Assembly: GCA_947501615.1 (NCBI GenBank)
Contig: CANMWK010000005.1
Location: forward strand, 186,001-250,000
Direction: 5' to 3'
Length of the DNA stretch: 64,000 bases
Source: an uncultured Tenacibaculum sp.
GTDB lineage: Bacteria > Bacteroidota > Bacteroidia > Flavobacteriales > Flavobacteriaceae
Translations under genes and position numbers: made by a program
Part shown: piece after piece, positions 17,678-25,772 of the stretch
Position numbering within the stretch: position 1 is the stretch's first letter
Layout: every line of letters starts with the position of its first letter
The notes under the pieces: generated by a model
Told to the model about the DNA's origin: nothing
What the model saw: only the letters and a program-made list of their open reading frames with translations
The model's database searches: none

Positions 17678-19339
17678 TTAATACGCATCTTCATGTACCA
17701 TTTTTATAGCCCTACCACTAGGTTCGTTTTGGTTTTGAAAACTTTCATCCCAAGCTAATGCTGTAGGAGTACTACATGCAATTGAAGGAACAGATGGTAC
17801 AGTTAAAGCAGCAGTTTCACTTGGGAAATGCTCTTCGAAGATTGAACGATAATAATATTCTTCTTTTGCTCTAGGTGTTTGTACAGGGAATCTATGATGT
17901 GCACTTTTCATCATTTCATCAGTAACTTCACTTTCAACCAATTCTTTTAAAGTATCAATCCAGTTGTAACCCACACCGTCAGAGAATTGCTCTTTTTGTC
18001 TCCATGCTACCTCTTTTGGTAAATAGCTCTCAAAAGCTTTACGTAAAACCCATTTTTCCATGCGTTCTCCGTTAATCATTTTGTCTTCTGGGTTAATTCT
18101 CATGGCTACATCCATAAATTCTTTATCTAAGAAAGGAACACGACCTTCAATTCCCCAAGCCATTAAACTTTTGTTAGCTCTTAAGCAATCGTACTGGTAT
18201 AATTTATCTAGTTTACGAACTGTTTCTTTGTGGAATTCTTCAGCATCAGGAGCTTTATGGAAATATAAATATCCTCCGAAGATTTCATCAGCTCCTTCAC
18301 CAGATAAAACCATTTTTATTCCCATTGATTTTATAACACGAGCCATTAAATACATTGGAGTAGAGGCTCTAATTGTTGTAATATCGTACGTTTCTAAGTT
18401 GTAAATTACATCGCGAATAGCATCTAGCCCTTCTTGAATTGTAAATGTAATTTCATGGTGAATTGTTCCAATATGATCTGAAACCTTTTTTGCAGCAGCT
18501 AAATCTGGTGATCCGTCTAAACCAATAGAGAATGAGTGTAGCTGAGGATACCAAGCTTCTTCTTCATCACCACTTTCTACACGCTTAGAAGCATATTTTT
18601 TTGCAATAGCAGAAGTAATAGAAGAATCTAATCCACCAGAAAGTAAAACACCATAAGGAACATCACTCATTAATTGACGATGCACTGCCGCTTCTAAAGC
18701 ATCTCTTAGTTCATCAATGCTGGTTTGGTTTTCTTTAACCGCTTGATATTCCATCCAATCTCTAGAATACCAAGGTTGTAAACCGTCTTCACGAGTAAAA
18801 TAGTGGCCTGGAGGAAATATTTCAATCTTATTACAAACACCTTCCAAAGCTTTTAATTCTGAAGCTACATAAAAAGTGCCTTTTTTATCCCATCCAATAT
18901 ACAATGGAATAATTCCCATATGATCTCTTGCAACTAGATATTCATCAGTTTTTGCATCGTACACTGCAAAACCAAAAATTCCATTCAAATCATCTAAAAA
19001 CTCAACTCCTTTTTCTTGATATAAAGATAGAATTACTTCACAATCAGATTTTGTTTGAAAATCATACTTATCTTTAAGTTCTTTTCTTAATTCTTGGTGA
19101 TTGTATATTTCTCCATTTGCTGCTAAAACAAATCTTCTGTCTTTACTGAAAAGCGGTTGCTGCCCTGATGTAGGATCAACAATAGCTAATCTTTCGTGAG
19201 ACATAATAACTTTATCATCACTGTAGATGCCACTCCAATCTGGACCTCTATGACGAATCTTTTTAGACATCTCTAAAATTTGAGATCTCAATACCTCAGA
19301 CTTTTCTTTTAAATCAAACGCACATACAATTCCACACAT
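17678..19339 (-). CDS. asnB: Asparagine synthase B (glutamine-hydrolysing)
   Basis: A 553-aa cytosolic enzyme that makes asparagine from aspartate, ATP and glutamine. The N-terminal class II glutaminase begins MCGIVCAF with the catalytic C2 directly after the start, and MSHERLAIVDPTSGQQPL and AANGEIYNHQEL are in place. The C-terminal synthetase has the ATP pyrophosphatase loop LLSGGLDSSI and LSGEGADEIFGGY. Length matches the E. coli AsnB type. The gene is alone on the minus strand, convergent with the CocE-like gene and divergent from the GH9 gene. Confidence 0.97.
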   Translation of the reverse strand: MCGIVCAFDLKEKSEVLRSQILEMSKKIRHRGPDWSGIYSDDKVIMSHERLAIVDPTSGQQPLFSKDRRFVLAANGEIYNHQELRKELKDKYDFQTKSDCEVILSLYQEKGVEFLDDLNGIFGFAVYDAKTDEYLVARDHMGIIPLYIGWDKKGTFYVASELKALEGVCNKIEIFPPGHYFTREDGLQPWYSRDWMEYQAVKENQTSIDELRDALEAAVHRQLMSDVPYGVLLSGGLDSSITSAIAKKYASKRVESGDEEEAWYPQLHSFSIGLDGSPDLAAAKKVSDHIGTIHHEITFTIQEGLDAIRDVIYNLETYDITTIRASTPMYLMARVIKSMGIKMVLSGEGADEIFGGYLYFHKAPDAEEFHKETVRKLDKLYQYDCLRANKSLMAWGIEGRVPFLDKEFMDVAMRINPEDKMINGERMEKWVLRKAFESYLPKEVAWRQKEQFSDGVGYNWIDTLKELVESEVTDEMMKSAHHRFPVQTPRAKEEYYYRSIFEEHFPSETAALTVPSVPSIACSTPTALAWDESFQNQNEPSGRAIKMVHEDAY

Positions 19340-19585
19340 AACTTTATATCTTTAATTTTATTTTCTACTTTTAATTATGGTTCAAATTACCTTAATATAG
19401 TTTTTATTAAAAACAAAAAAATAAATAATGATTTTTATTTGTAACTTTTTATTTGTTTTTTGTTTTGATGTGTAACTTTTTTTGTCAAAATGCTTAATTT
19501 GAATTAAAGTTTGCTATTTTTCAATTGTTCTTTTGTGTTAACTTGTAACAATATTCAAGTATAAAAAGATAAAAGTGAAATCATA

Positions 19586-21289
19586 ATGAAGGTATTCCTT
19601 AAAATCATAGTATTATTCTTAACAATAAAAGTAGGTTCTCAAACCTCTAAAGATAATTTAGAGATACGTTATAATCAGATAGGTTATGCTATAGGAAGAA
19701 CTAAATTGATTTCAATAAATAGTAATTCAAAATTTGAATCTATTTACGAGATCAAGAATAAAAATGGTCAAATTATTCAATCAGGAACGATAAAAGGAAA
19801 TAGTTTATGGAAGGATGCAGGTGAATATGTAGGTATTATAGATGTAACTAAAATAAATAAAGAAGGAAGTTACAAGGTTTCTGTAGCAGGAAATTCTAAA
19901 GAATTTAACGTACTGAAAAATCCTTATCAGAAATTAGCAGACGATGTATTCAAGTATTATTACTTCAATAGGGCTTCAACAGAACTTACAGAAGAATATG
20001 CAGGTGTATGGAAAAGAGCAAGCGGTTTAGAAGGAACTAAGGTGAAAATACATAGTTCAGCAGCAACAAAGGAACGTCCAGAAGGAACGATTATAAAAGC
20101 AGCTAAAGGGTGGTTTGATGCGGGAGATTACAATATGTATGTAACCAATAGCGGAATTAGTACCTACACTTTACTAAGCGCTTTTGAAAACTTTGAAAGC
20201 TATTATACTAATAAGACTTATGCGATTCCTGAAAATAAAAACGAAATACCGGATCTTCTTGACGAAGTCATTTGGAATTTAGATTGGATGTTAGCGATGC
20301 AAGATCCAAATGACGGAGGGGTATATCATAAACTTTCTGGATTAAGGTTTTCAGGAGCTATTATGCCAGATCAATATAAGTTAGATAGATATGTAATTAA
20401 GAAAAGTACTTCGGCGGCTTTAAATTTTGCAGCTGTTTGTGCTATTGGATCAAGAGTTTTTTCAAAAATTGAAGGTAAGAAAGCGTATAGTAATCAACTA
20501 TTGGAAGCAGGATTAAAAGCATACAATTGGGCTAAAAAACACCCTAAAGATTATTTTACCAATCCTAAAGGGGTAAAGACAGGACAATATGAAGATTTTG
20601 ATTTAACGGGTGAGTTTCAATGGGCAGCTTCAGAATTATTTGTGACTTCAGGAAATGAAAAGTTTATTGAAGATATTTCGGTAGGAACAGTTTCTAACAG
20701 CGTGCCTTGGTGGCAAGATACTAGCGCTTTAGCTTTGTATACCGTAGTAAAACATGCAGATCGTTTTAAACGGAAAATTATAGTTAAGGCAGCAAAAGGC
20801 AAGTTTCTAAGTAAGGCGAATGAATTGAAAAATAGGATATTAAATTCGTCGATGCGAATTGCTATGAATGGATCTGATTATGTTTGGGGAAGTAATGGAG
20901 TAGCAGGAAATCAGTTAATGTATATTATGAAAGCTTACGAACTCACTAAAGATGAGTCGTATTTAGAAGCTGTTTTTGTTGGTTTAGATTATATATTAGG
21001 TAGAAATGGAACAGGGATTTCTTACATTACTGGAGCCGGAATAAATGCAGCAAAATTTCCACACCATAGAACTTCTGAAGCAGATAAAGTAGATTTACCA
21101 GTGCCAGGAATGGTTGTTGGAGGTCCACAATCGGGGCAACAAGACAAATGTAAGTATACAAGTAAAATGCCTGCAAAATCGTATTCAGATACTTGGTGTT
21201 CTTATGCTTCTAATGAGGTTACAATCAATTGGAACGCTCCAATAGTGTATGTTGTAAATGGACTTCAATACTATCAAACAAAAAAATAA
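19586..21289 (+). CDS. Glycoside hydrolase family 9 endoglucanase-like protein
   Basis: A 567-aa exported glucanase. The signal peptide (MKVFLKIIVLFLTIKVGSQ) precedes a cellulase N-terminal Ig-like domain (LEIRYNQIGYAIGRTKLISI, about 25-110) and a GH9 (alpha/alpha)6 barrel. Catalytic landmarks are D178 and D181 in WFDAGDYNMY, H493/H494 in FPHHRTSEAD, and the general acid E544 in ASNEVTINWNAP. No T9SS tail or lipobox is visible, so it is probably periplasmic. Family members cut beta-1,4 or mixed-linkage beta-glucans. It is not adjacent to transport genes; the trp leader promoter starts just after its stop. The 245-base gap upstream is AT-rich with no ORF. Confidence 0.9.
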   Translation: MKVFLKIIVLFLTIKVGSQTSKDNLEIRYNQIGYAIGRTKLISINSNSKFESIYEIKNKNGQIIQSGTIKGNSLWKDAGEYVGIIDVTKINKEGSYKVSVAGNSKEFNVLKNPYQKLADDVFKYYYFNRASTELTEEYAGVWKRASGLEGTKVKIHSSAATKERPEGTIIKAAKGWFDAGDYNMYVTNSGISTYTLLSAFENFESYYTNKTYAIPENKNEIPDLLDEVIWNLDWMLAMQDPNDGGVYHKLSGLRFSGAIMPDQYKLDRYVIKKSTSAALNFAAVCAIGSRVFSKIEGKKAYSNQLLEAGLKAYNWAKKHPKDYFTNPKGVKTGQYEDFDLTGEFQWAASELFVTSGNEKFIEDISVGTVSNSVPWWQDTSALALYTVVKHADRFKRKIIVKAAKGKFLSKANELKNRILNSSMRIAMNGSDYVWGSNGVAGNQLMYIMKAYELTKDESYLEAVFVGLDYILGRNGTGISYITGAGINAAKFPHHRTSEADKVDLPVPGMVVGGPQSGQQDKCKYTSKMPAKSYSDTWCSYASNEVTINWNAPIVYVVNGLQYYQTKK

Positions 21290-21296
21290 ATAAATA

Positions 21297-21328
21297 TTTG
21301 TTTAGGTAAAAAAGACTTTATAAATTTG
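21297..21328 (+). promoter_or_regulatory. trp operon promoter
   Basis: The -33 element TTTG (21297-21300), a 20-base spacer and the -7 box TAAATTTG (21321-21328) form an excellent Bacteroidota promoter. The leader-peptide ATG is at 21335, only six bases beyond, so the transcript should start at or just before it. Confidence 0.75.
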
Positions 21329-21334
21329 TTGCAA

Positions 21335-21388
21335 ATGAAAACGACACAATTAAATAACTGGTGGTGGAAAACTCTTAACTTACGTTAG
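21335..21388 (+). CDS. trpL: trp operon leader peptide (17 aa, three tandem Trp)
   Basis: ATG to TAG encodes MKTTQLNNWWWKTLNLR. Three successive tryptophan codons (TGG TGG TGG, 21359-21367) are extremely unlikely by chance. They lie between a strong promoter and a strong terminator in front of trpE, which is the classic arrangement for transcription attenuation. When charged tRNA-Trp is scarce, ribosomes stall on the Trp codons and the downstream terminator should be disfavoured. The alternative antiterminator pairing is not obvious by eye. The peptide itself probably has no other function. Confidence 0.88.
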   Translation: MKTTQLNNWWWKTLNLR

Positions 21389-21420
21389 TGAGACCATCTT
21401 GTTATATATAAATAATAACT

Positions 21421-21452
21421 AAAAAGGCTTATCTCATGATAAGCCTTTTTTT
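21421..21452 (+). promoter_or_regulatory. trp attenuator terminator hairpin
   Basis: A perfect 13-bp stem, AAAAAGGCTTATC (21421-21433) and GATAAGCCTTTTT (21438-21450), with a TCAT loop and a run of T. It is located 32 bases after the trpL stop and 14 bases before trpE, so it must be read through for operon expression. Confidence 0.85.
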
Positions 21453-21466
21453 ATTGACCAAATACA

Positions 21467-22858
21467 ATGAAACCTACAAAATTTAAAACACTTTTTAAAC
21501 AAAAAATCTCAGATACAGTAACACCTGTAGTCTTATATCTGCGTTTGAGAGATAAGTATTCGAATACTTTATTATTAGAGAGTTCAGACTATCATAGTAA
21601 AGAAGAAAGTTACTCGTTTATCTGTATAGAACCCATGGTTTCTTTTAAAGCAGATAAAGATGAATTTTCAATTTTTCACAAGAATAAAGAAGTGAAAAAA
21701 GATAAAATCGATAGAAATTTCAATGAATTATTTAACGATTTTACACAGATCATAGATTTAGACTGTGAACCAGAGTTAAAATCATTTAATGGTTTATATG
21801 GGTACACAACTTACGATAGTGTTCAGTACTTTGAAACTATCAAATTAAATAATCCAGATGCACCTTCTGCAATTCCAATGATGCAGTATAGTTTTTATCG
21901 TTTTGTGATTGCAATTAATCACTTCAATGATGAAATGAAATTAATCGAGAATTTAGAAGAAGGAGAAACTTCTCGATTAAGCGAAATAGAAACAATTATT
22001 GAAGCGCAAACCTTCAATACGCAAAAGTTCGAAATAGTTGGAGATGAAACTTCGAATTTAACAGGAGAAGAGTTTATCGAAAATGTAAAAAGAGCAAAAT
22101 CACATTGTAAAAGAGGAGATGTATTTCAGTTAGTATTATCTCGTCAATTTCAACAACAATACAAAGGAGATGAGTTCAATGTATATAGAGCTTTACGTTC
22201 TATAAATCCATCACCATATTTATTCTATTTCGATTATGGAAGTTTTAAGTTAATGGGATCTTCACCTGAAGCTCAGATTAAAATTAATGAAGGAAAAGCT
22301 ATTATTAATCCGATTGCAGGAACGTTTAGAAGAACGGGTAATATGGCAGAAGATATAAAGCTTGGAAAAAAACTTTCAGAAGATAAAAAAGAAACTGCTG
22401 AACATGTAATGTTAGTTGATTTAGCTCGTAACGACCTAAGTAAACATGCTGCCGATGTAACAGTTGAAGTATTTAAAGAAGTACAATATTTTAGTCACGT
22501 AATTCATTTAGTTTCTACAGTACAAGGAGATTTAAACGGAGATCCAATTAAAGTTGTTGGAGATACTTTTCCTGCAGGAACATTAAGTGGAGCGCCAAAG
22601 TATAAAGCTATGCAATTGATTGATAAATATGAAAATCAGTCACGTGGTTTTTATGGTGGAGCAGTAGGTATTTTAGGTTTAGATGGAGATGTAAATTTAG
22701 CTATTGGTATTCGTTCATTTGTAAGTAAAAACAATGTGTTGTATTATCAAGCAGGAGCAGGAATTGTAATTCATTCTGATGAAGAAAAAGAGTTGCAAGA
22801 AGTAAATAACAAATTAGCAGCATTAAAGAAAGCGTTAACCTTAGCAGAAAAAATATAA
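21467..22858 (+). CDS. trpE: Anthranilate synthase component I
   Basis: A 463-aa chorismate-binding subunit that, with the TrpG glutaminase, converts chorismate and glutamine to anthranilate. The feedback-site-like LLLESSDYHSKEESYSFI lies near residue 35. The catalytic domain shows RGDVFQLVLSRQF, GSSPEAQ, NPIAGTFRRTG, LVDLARNDLSKH, VIHLVSTVQGDL, and FPAGTLSGAPK near residue 370. It is the first structural gene after the leader/attenuator. The 149-base gap to trpG holds two repeat hairpins. Its length is at the short end of the family, and it lacks a fused TrpG. Confidence 0.95.
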   Translation: MKPTKFKTLFKQKISDTVTPVVLYLRLRDKYSNTLLLESSDYHSKEESYSFICIEPMVSFKADKDEFSIFHKNKEVKKDKIDRNFNELFNDFTQIIDLDCEPELKSFNGLYGYTTYDSVQYFETIKLNNPDAPSAIPMMQYSFYRFVIAINHFNDEMKLIENLEEGETSRLSEIETIIEAQTFNTQKFEIVGDETSNLTGEEFIENVKRAKSHCKRGDVFQLVLSRQFQQQYKGDEFNVYRALRSINPSPYLFYFDYGSFKLMGSSPEAQIKINEGKAIINPIAGTFRRTGNMAEDIKLGKKLSEDKKETAEHVMLVDLARNDLSKHAADVTVEVFKEVQYFSHVIHLVSTVQGDLNGDPIKVVGDTFPAGTLSGAPKYKAMQLIDKYENQSRGFYGGAVGILGLDGDVNLAIGIRSFVSKNNVLYYQAGAGIVIHSDEEKELQEVNNKLAALKKALTLAEKI

Positions 22859-22860
22859 AC

Positions 22861-22905
22861 AGTATTAAGTAAAAAGTATTAAGAAATAAGTTATGTCTTA
22901 ATACT
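22861..22905. repeat. Hairpin repeat in the trpE-trpG gap
   Basis: AGTATTAAGA (22875-22884) and TCTTAATACT (22896-22905) form a perfect 10-bp stem. A further AGTATTAAG copy lies just upstream at 22861-22869. There is no T tract, so it is probably not a terminator. Confidence 0.5.
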
Positions 22906-22920
22906 AGCTATTCAATAAAT

Positions 22921-23000
22921 AGTTAAAAAGTCAAAAGTTGAAAAGTTTAAAAGATTTGCTTTGTTCTTTACAACTTTAAAAACTTCAAACTTTCAAACTC
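22921..23000. repeat. AAGTTT/CTTTCAAA inverted-repeat element, copy 1
   Basis: The left half (AGTTAAAAAGTCAAAAGTTG and on) is an imperfect inverted repeat of the right half (CAACTTTAAAAACTTC, AAACTTTCAAACTC). It ends eight bases before the trpG ATG. A related copy lies in the same position before trpD (23584-23678), with the same AAACTTTCAAACTC end. Confidence 0.55.
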
Positions 23001-23007
23001 AGCAATA

Positions 23008-23583
23008 ATGAAAATATTAATCTTAGATAATTACGATTCGTTTACATACAACTTGGTGCATATGGTTGAAAAAATTACCGATAAATATCCAGATGTTTAC
23101 AGAAATGACGAAATCTCAATAGAAGAGGTTGGAGAATATGATTTAATCATGTTATCACCTGGTCCTGGAATTCCAGATGAAGCAGGAATTTTAAAAGAAG
23201 TAATTAAAACTTACGCAGGTAAAAAACCAATTTTCGGTGTGTGTTTAGGTTTACAAGCAATTACTGAAGTTTTTGGAGGAAAGATTATTAATATGAATGA
23301 AGTATTTCATGGTGTGGCAACAGACATGAAAGTTACAAAACCAGAAGCTGTAATCTTTAATGGAGTTCCAGAAACTTTCCCAGCTCCACGTTATCATTCT
23401 TGGATTGCTTCAAACAAAGATTTACCAGCAGAACTTGAAGTTACTGCAATAGATGAAGAAGGCGGAATTATGGCTATTCGTCATACAGAGCATCAAATTA
23501 GTGCCGTACAATTTCACCCAGAAAGTATTCTAACAGAAGTTGGAGAACAATTAGTTCGTAATTTTATCAATAGTGTGAAATAG
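23008..23583 (+). CDS. trpG: Anthranilate synthase component II (glutamine amidotransferase)
   Basis: A 191-aa class I glutaminase that supplies ammonia to TrpE. It starts MKILILDNYDSFTYNLVHMVE, has the oxyanion strand LSPGPGIPDEAG, the nucleophile C79 in GVCLGLQAI, and the His-Glu pair in VQFHPESILTE near the end. All triad residues are present. The same subunit may also serve p-aminobenzoate synthesis; no pabA-type partner is seen in the window. It lies between repeat elements on both sides but on the same strand as the whole trp operon. Confidence 0.95.
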   Translation: MKILILDNYDSFTYNLVHMVEKITDKYPDVYRNDEISIEEVGEYDLIMLSPGPGIPDEAGILKEVIKTYAGKKPIFGVCLGLQAITEVFGGKIINMNEVFHGVATDMKVTKPEAVIFNGVPETFPAPRYHSWIASNKDLPAELEVTAIDEEGGIMAIRHTEHQISAVQFHPESILTEVGEQLVRNFINSVK

Positions 23584-23678
23584 AGTTGTAAAGTTAAAAA
23601 GTGTAAAAGTTCAAAAAAGTATATAGTAATATCTACGTTAGAACTTTCAAACTTTCAAACTTTCAAACTTTCAAACTC
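23584..23678. repeat. AAGTTT/CTTTCAAA inverted-repeat element, copy 2
   Basis: It starts right after the trpG stop region with AGTTGTAAAGTTAAAAAG and ends with a fourfold CTTTCAAA tandem (from GAACTTTCAAAC at 23641). The left and right arms are complementary with mismatches. It fills the whole trpG-trpD gap and ends about eight bases before the trpD ATG, in the same relation as copy 1 has to trpG. Confidence 0.6.
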
Positions 23679-23685
23679 AATTATT

Positions 23686-24672
23686 ATGAAAGAAATTTTA
23701 AACGATTTATATCAGCATAAAAGATTATCGAAATCAGAAGCAAAAGAGATTTTAATCAATATTGCGAAAGAAGAATATAACGATGCACATTTAGCTTCTT
23801 TTTTAACGGTTTTCATGATGCGTCCAATCACTGTAGACGAACTTGCAGGTTTTAGAGAAGCATTATTAGAATTGGCAGTAAAAGTTGATTTATCTGAATT
23901 TAATACGATAGATATTGTAGGTACAGGTGGAGATGGAAAAGATACATTTAACATTTCTACATTAACTTCTTTTATTGTTGCGGGAACCGGACAAAAAGTT
24001 GCGAAGCACGGAAATTATTCTGTGTCTTCTAAATCTGGATCTTCTGATATGTTAGAAAGCTTCGGGTATGAGTTTACCAACGATGAATCAGTTTTAAAAT
24101 CGCAATTAGAAAGAGCAAATATTTGTTTTCTTCATGCGCCTAAATTTCATCCTGCAATGAAAACTGTAGGACCAACAAGAAAAGCTTTAAAATTAAAGAC
24201 ATTCTTTAACATGTTAGGTCCTTTAGTAAATCCTAGTTTTGCTCAAAATCAATTATTAGGAACATACAATTTAGAAGTGGCAAGATTGTATAACTATATC
24301 TTACAAGAAGAAGATACTAATTATGGTATCGTTCATGCTTTAGATGGTTACGATGAAATTTCTTTAACTGGAGGATTCAAATTATTTACCAAAGCAGGAG
24401 AGCAATTAATCACACCAGAAGATTTTGGAATAAATAGAGTTCAACAATCTGATATTTATGGAGGAGATTCTGTAGAAGCTGCAGCTAAAATATTTAAATC
24501 GATTTTAAACGGAGAAGGGACAGAAGCACAAAATAATGTGGTTTTAACCAATGCTTCTTTTGCTTTAACTATTGTAAATCCAGAAAAAGAATTTTCAGTA
24601 GCTTTTGAAGAGGCTAAAGATTCGCTATTCGGAGGAAAGGCAAAAGCGTGTTTAGAAAAATTAGTGAATTAA
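23686..24672 (+). CDS. trpD: Anthranilate phosphoribosyltransferase
   Basis: A 328-aa enzyme that joins anthranilate to phosphoribosyl pyrophosphate. The glycine-rich PRPP site is clear: DIVGTGGDGKDTFNIST (about residues 74-90), then KHGNYSVSSKSGSSDMLE, and the anthranilate-side motif FLHAPKFHPAMKTVGPTRK. Length is typical for the single-domain form, not fused to TrpG. The downstream 257 bases before trpC hold two repeat elements rather than a gene. Confidence 0.95.
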   Translation: MKEILNDLYQHKRLSKSEAKEILINIAKEEYNDAHLASFLTVFMMRPITVDELAGFREALLELAVKVDLSEFNTIDIVGTGGDGKDTFNISTLTSFIVAGTGQKVAKHGNYSVSSKSGSSDMLESFGYEFTNDESVLKSQLERANICFLHAPKFHPAMKTVGPTRKALKLKTFFNMLGPLVNPSFAQNQLLGTYNLEVARLYNYILQEEDTNYGIVHALDGYDEISLTGGFKLFTKAGEQLITPEDFGINRVQQSDIYGGDSVEAAAKIFKSILNGEGTEAQNNVVLTNASFALTIVNPEKEFSVAFEEAKDSLFGGKAKACLEKLVN

Positions 24673-24677
24673 ATAAA

Positions 24678-24814
24678 TGTCAGTTCGAGTATTTTTACTG
24701 ATGATTGAGTAAAATCGAAATCAGAAGAAAAAATGTATCGAGAACAGTTTGTTAACTTCTCGATACAAAATTATTTTCCATTTCATTATAAATAATTTCA
24801 CTCGAAGTGATGAC
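24678..24814. repeat. Composite palindromic repeat in the trpD-trpC gap (element B)
   Basis: It begins TGTCAGTTCGAGT and ends ACTCGAAGTGATGAC, giving loosely complementary ends of the GTCA...TCGAG type. In the middle there is a perfect 11-bp stem, TGTATCGAGAA (24734-24744) and TTCTCGATACA (24757-24767). I recall GTCAnnTCGAG palindromes as widespread in flavobacterial genomes, but cannot check copy number here. Confidence 0.5.
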
Positions 24815-24830
24815 TAAGAGAAATAAAAAA

Positions 24831-24914
24831 TGTCATTACGAATATAGCGTAGCGAATGAAGTAATCTTTTTATCGATTAACAGATTGCTTCTTTCGTGTC
24901 TCAATCACAATGAC
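24831..24914. repeat. GTCATT...AATGAC palindromic repeat before trpC (element C)
   Basis: The ends TGTCATTACGA and TCACAATGACG are inverted repeats, and inner arms GAAGTAATCT and AGATTGCTTC also pair. The centre holds GCGTAGCGAA. This resembles the common GTCATTGCGAG-type interspersed repeat. It is open in the trpC frame, which creates a false 41-codon extension of trpC. Confidence 0.55.
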
Positions 24915-24929
24915 GTAATTAGAAATAAA

Positions 24930-25718
24930 ATGACAATTTTAGAGAAAATAGTAAACTTTAAAAAACAGGAAATAGCAAAAATAAAGGCAGAAATTCCTGT
25001 TAAAAAACTAGTTGAAAGTCCGAGTTTTAAAAGAACTCCAATTTCATTAAAAGCATCTTTAACAGCACAAGATTCTACTGGAATCATAGCGGAGTTTAAG
25101 CGTCAATCTCCTTCAAAAGGAATTATTAATGATAAAGTTACCGTTGCTGAGGTTACAAACGGATATTTAGATGCGAATGTAGCGGCACAATCTGTACTTA
25201 CCGATACTTCTTTTTTCGGAGGAACAATGGCCGATTTAATGGAAGCTAGAAATGTAAATTCGATCAAACCAATTTTACGTAAAGATTTTGTTGTAGACGG
25301 ATTTCAAATTGTAGAAGCGAAAGCAATTGGAGCAGATGTTATTCTATTAATTGCGGCTTGTTTAACTGCTGAAGAAATTAAGAATTACGGTCAGTTAGCT
25401 AACGATTTAGGATTAGAAGTTTTATATGAAGTACATAATCAGCAAGATTTAGATAAGATTTCAGATTTAGACAATAAAATTATAGGAATTAACAACCGTG
25501 ATTTAAAAACGTTTAAAGTAGATCTTGAGCATTCTATCAATCTAGCGAACCAAATCCCAAGTTCAGCAGTAAAAGTTTCTGAAAGTGGAATTAGTAATCC
25601 TAGAATTGTAACTGGATTAAAAGAATACGGATTTCAAGGTTTCTTAATTGGTGAGAACTTTATGAAAGAAGAAAATCCAGGAGAAGCTTGTTTAGATTTT
25701 ATCAATCAAATTAGATAA
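24930..25718 (+). CDS. trpC: Indole-3-glycerol phosphate synthase
   Basis: About 262 aa when started at the ATG at 24930 (MTILEKIVNFKKQEIAKIKAE), which matches the family start. An earlier in-frame ATG at 24807 would translate the repeat element and is rejected. TIM-barrel motifs are present: IIAEFKRQSPSKG (catalytic lysine), VLTDTSFFGG, ILRKDFVVDGFQIVEAKAIGADVILLI, IIGINNRDLKTF, and KVSESGI near the end. The enzyme closes the indole ring by decarboxylating the ribulose intermediate made by TrpF. It is followed by a palindrome and trpF on the same strand. Confidence 0.95.
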   Translation: MTILEKIVNFKKQEIAKIKAEIPVKKLVESPSFKRTPISLKASLTAQDSTGIIAEFKRQSPSKGIINDKVTVAEVTNGYLDANVAAQSVLTDTSFFGGTMADLMEARNVNSIKPILRKDFVVDGFQIVEAKAIGADVILLIAACLTAEEIKNYGQLANDLGLEVLYEVHNQQDLDKISDLDNKIIGINNRDLKTFKVDLEHSINLANQIPSSAVKVSESGISNPRIVTGLKEYGFQGFLIGENFMKEENPGEACLDFINQIR

Positions 25719-25725
25719 TACAAGA

Positions 25726-25758
25726 AGACCTCACAGGTTTTCAAAACCTGTGAGGTCT
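25726..25758. repeat. Perfect 16-bp-arm palindrome between trpC and trpF
   Basis: AGACCTCACAGGTTTT (25726-25741), one C, then AAAACCTGTGAGGTCT (25743-25758). The arms are perfect. I recall this GACCT...AGGTC palindrome as a common intergenic repeat in Bacteroidota. It has no T tract on the plus strand, so it is more likely an interspersed repeat or RNA-stability hairpin than a terminator, since trpF-trpA follow. Confidence 0.75.
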
Positions 25759-25772
25759 AGAAATTTGAACTT

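Noticed and set aside
24807-24929. ATG at 24807 as the start of trpC, giving a 303-aa protein
   Set aside because: The extra 41 residues are coded mainly by a GTCATT...AATGAC palindromic repeat and do not look like IGPS; the ATG at 24930 gives the standard N-terminus.
25726-25758. Perfect palindrome between trpC and trpF taken as a transcription terminator
   Set aside because: It has no T tract after the stem on the plus strand, and four more trp-operon genes follow on the same strand without a new promoter seen; an interspersed repeat or RNA-stability hairpin is more likely.
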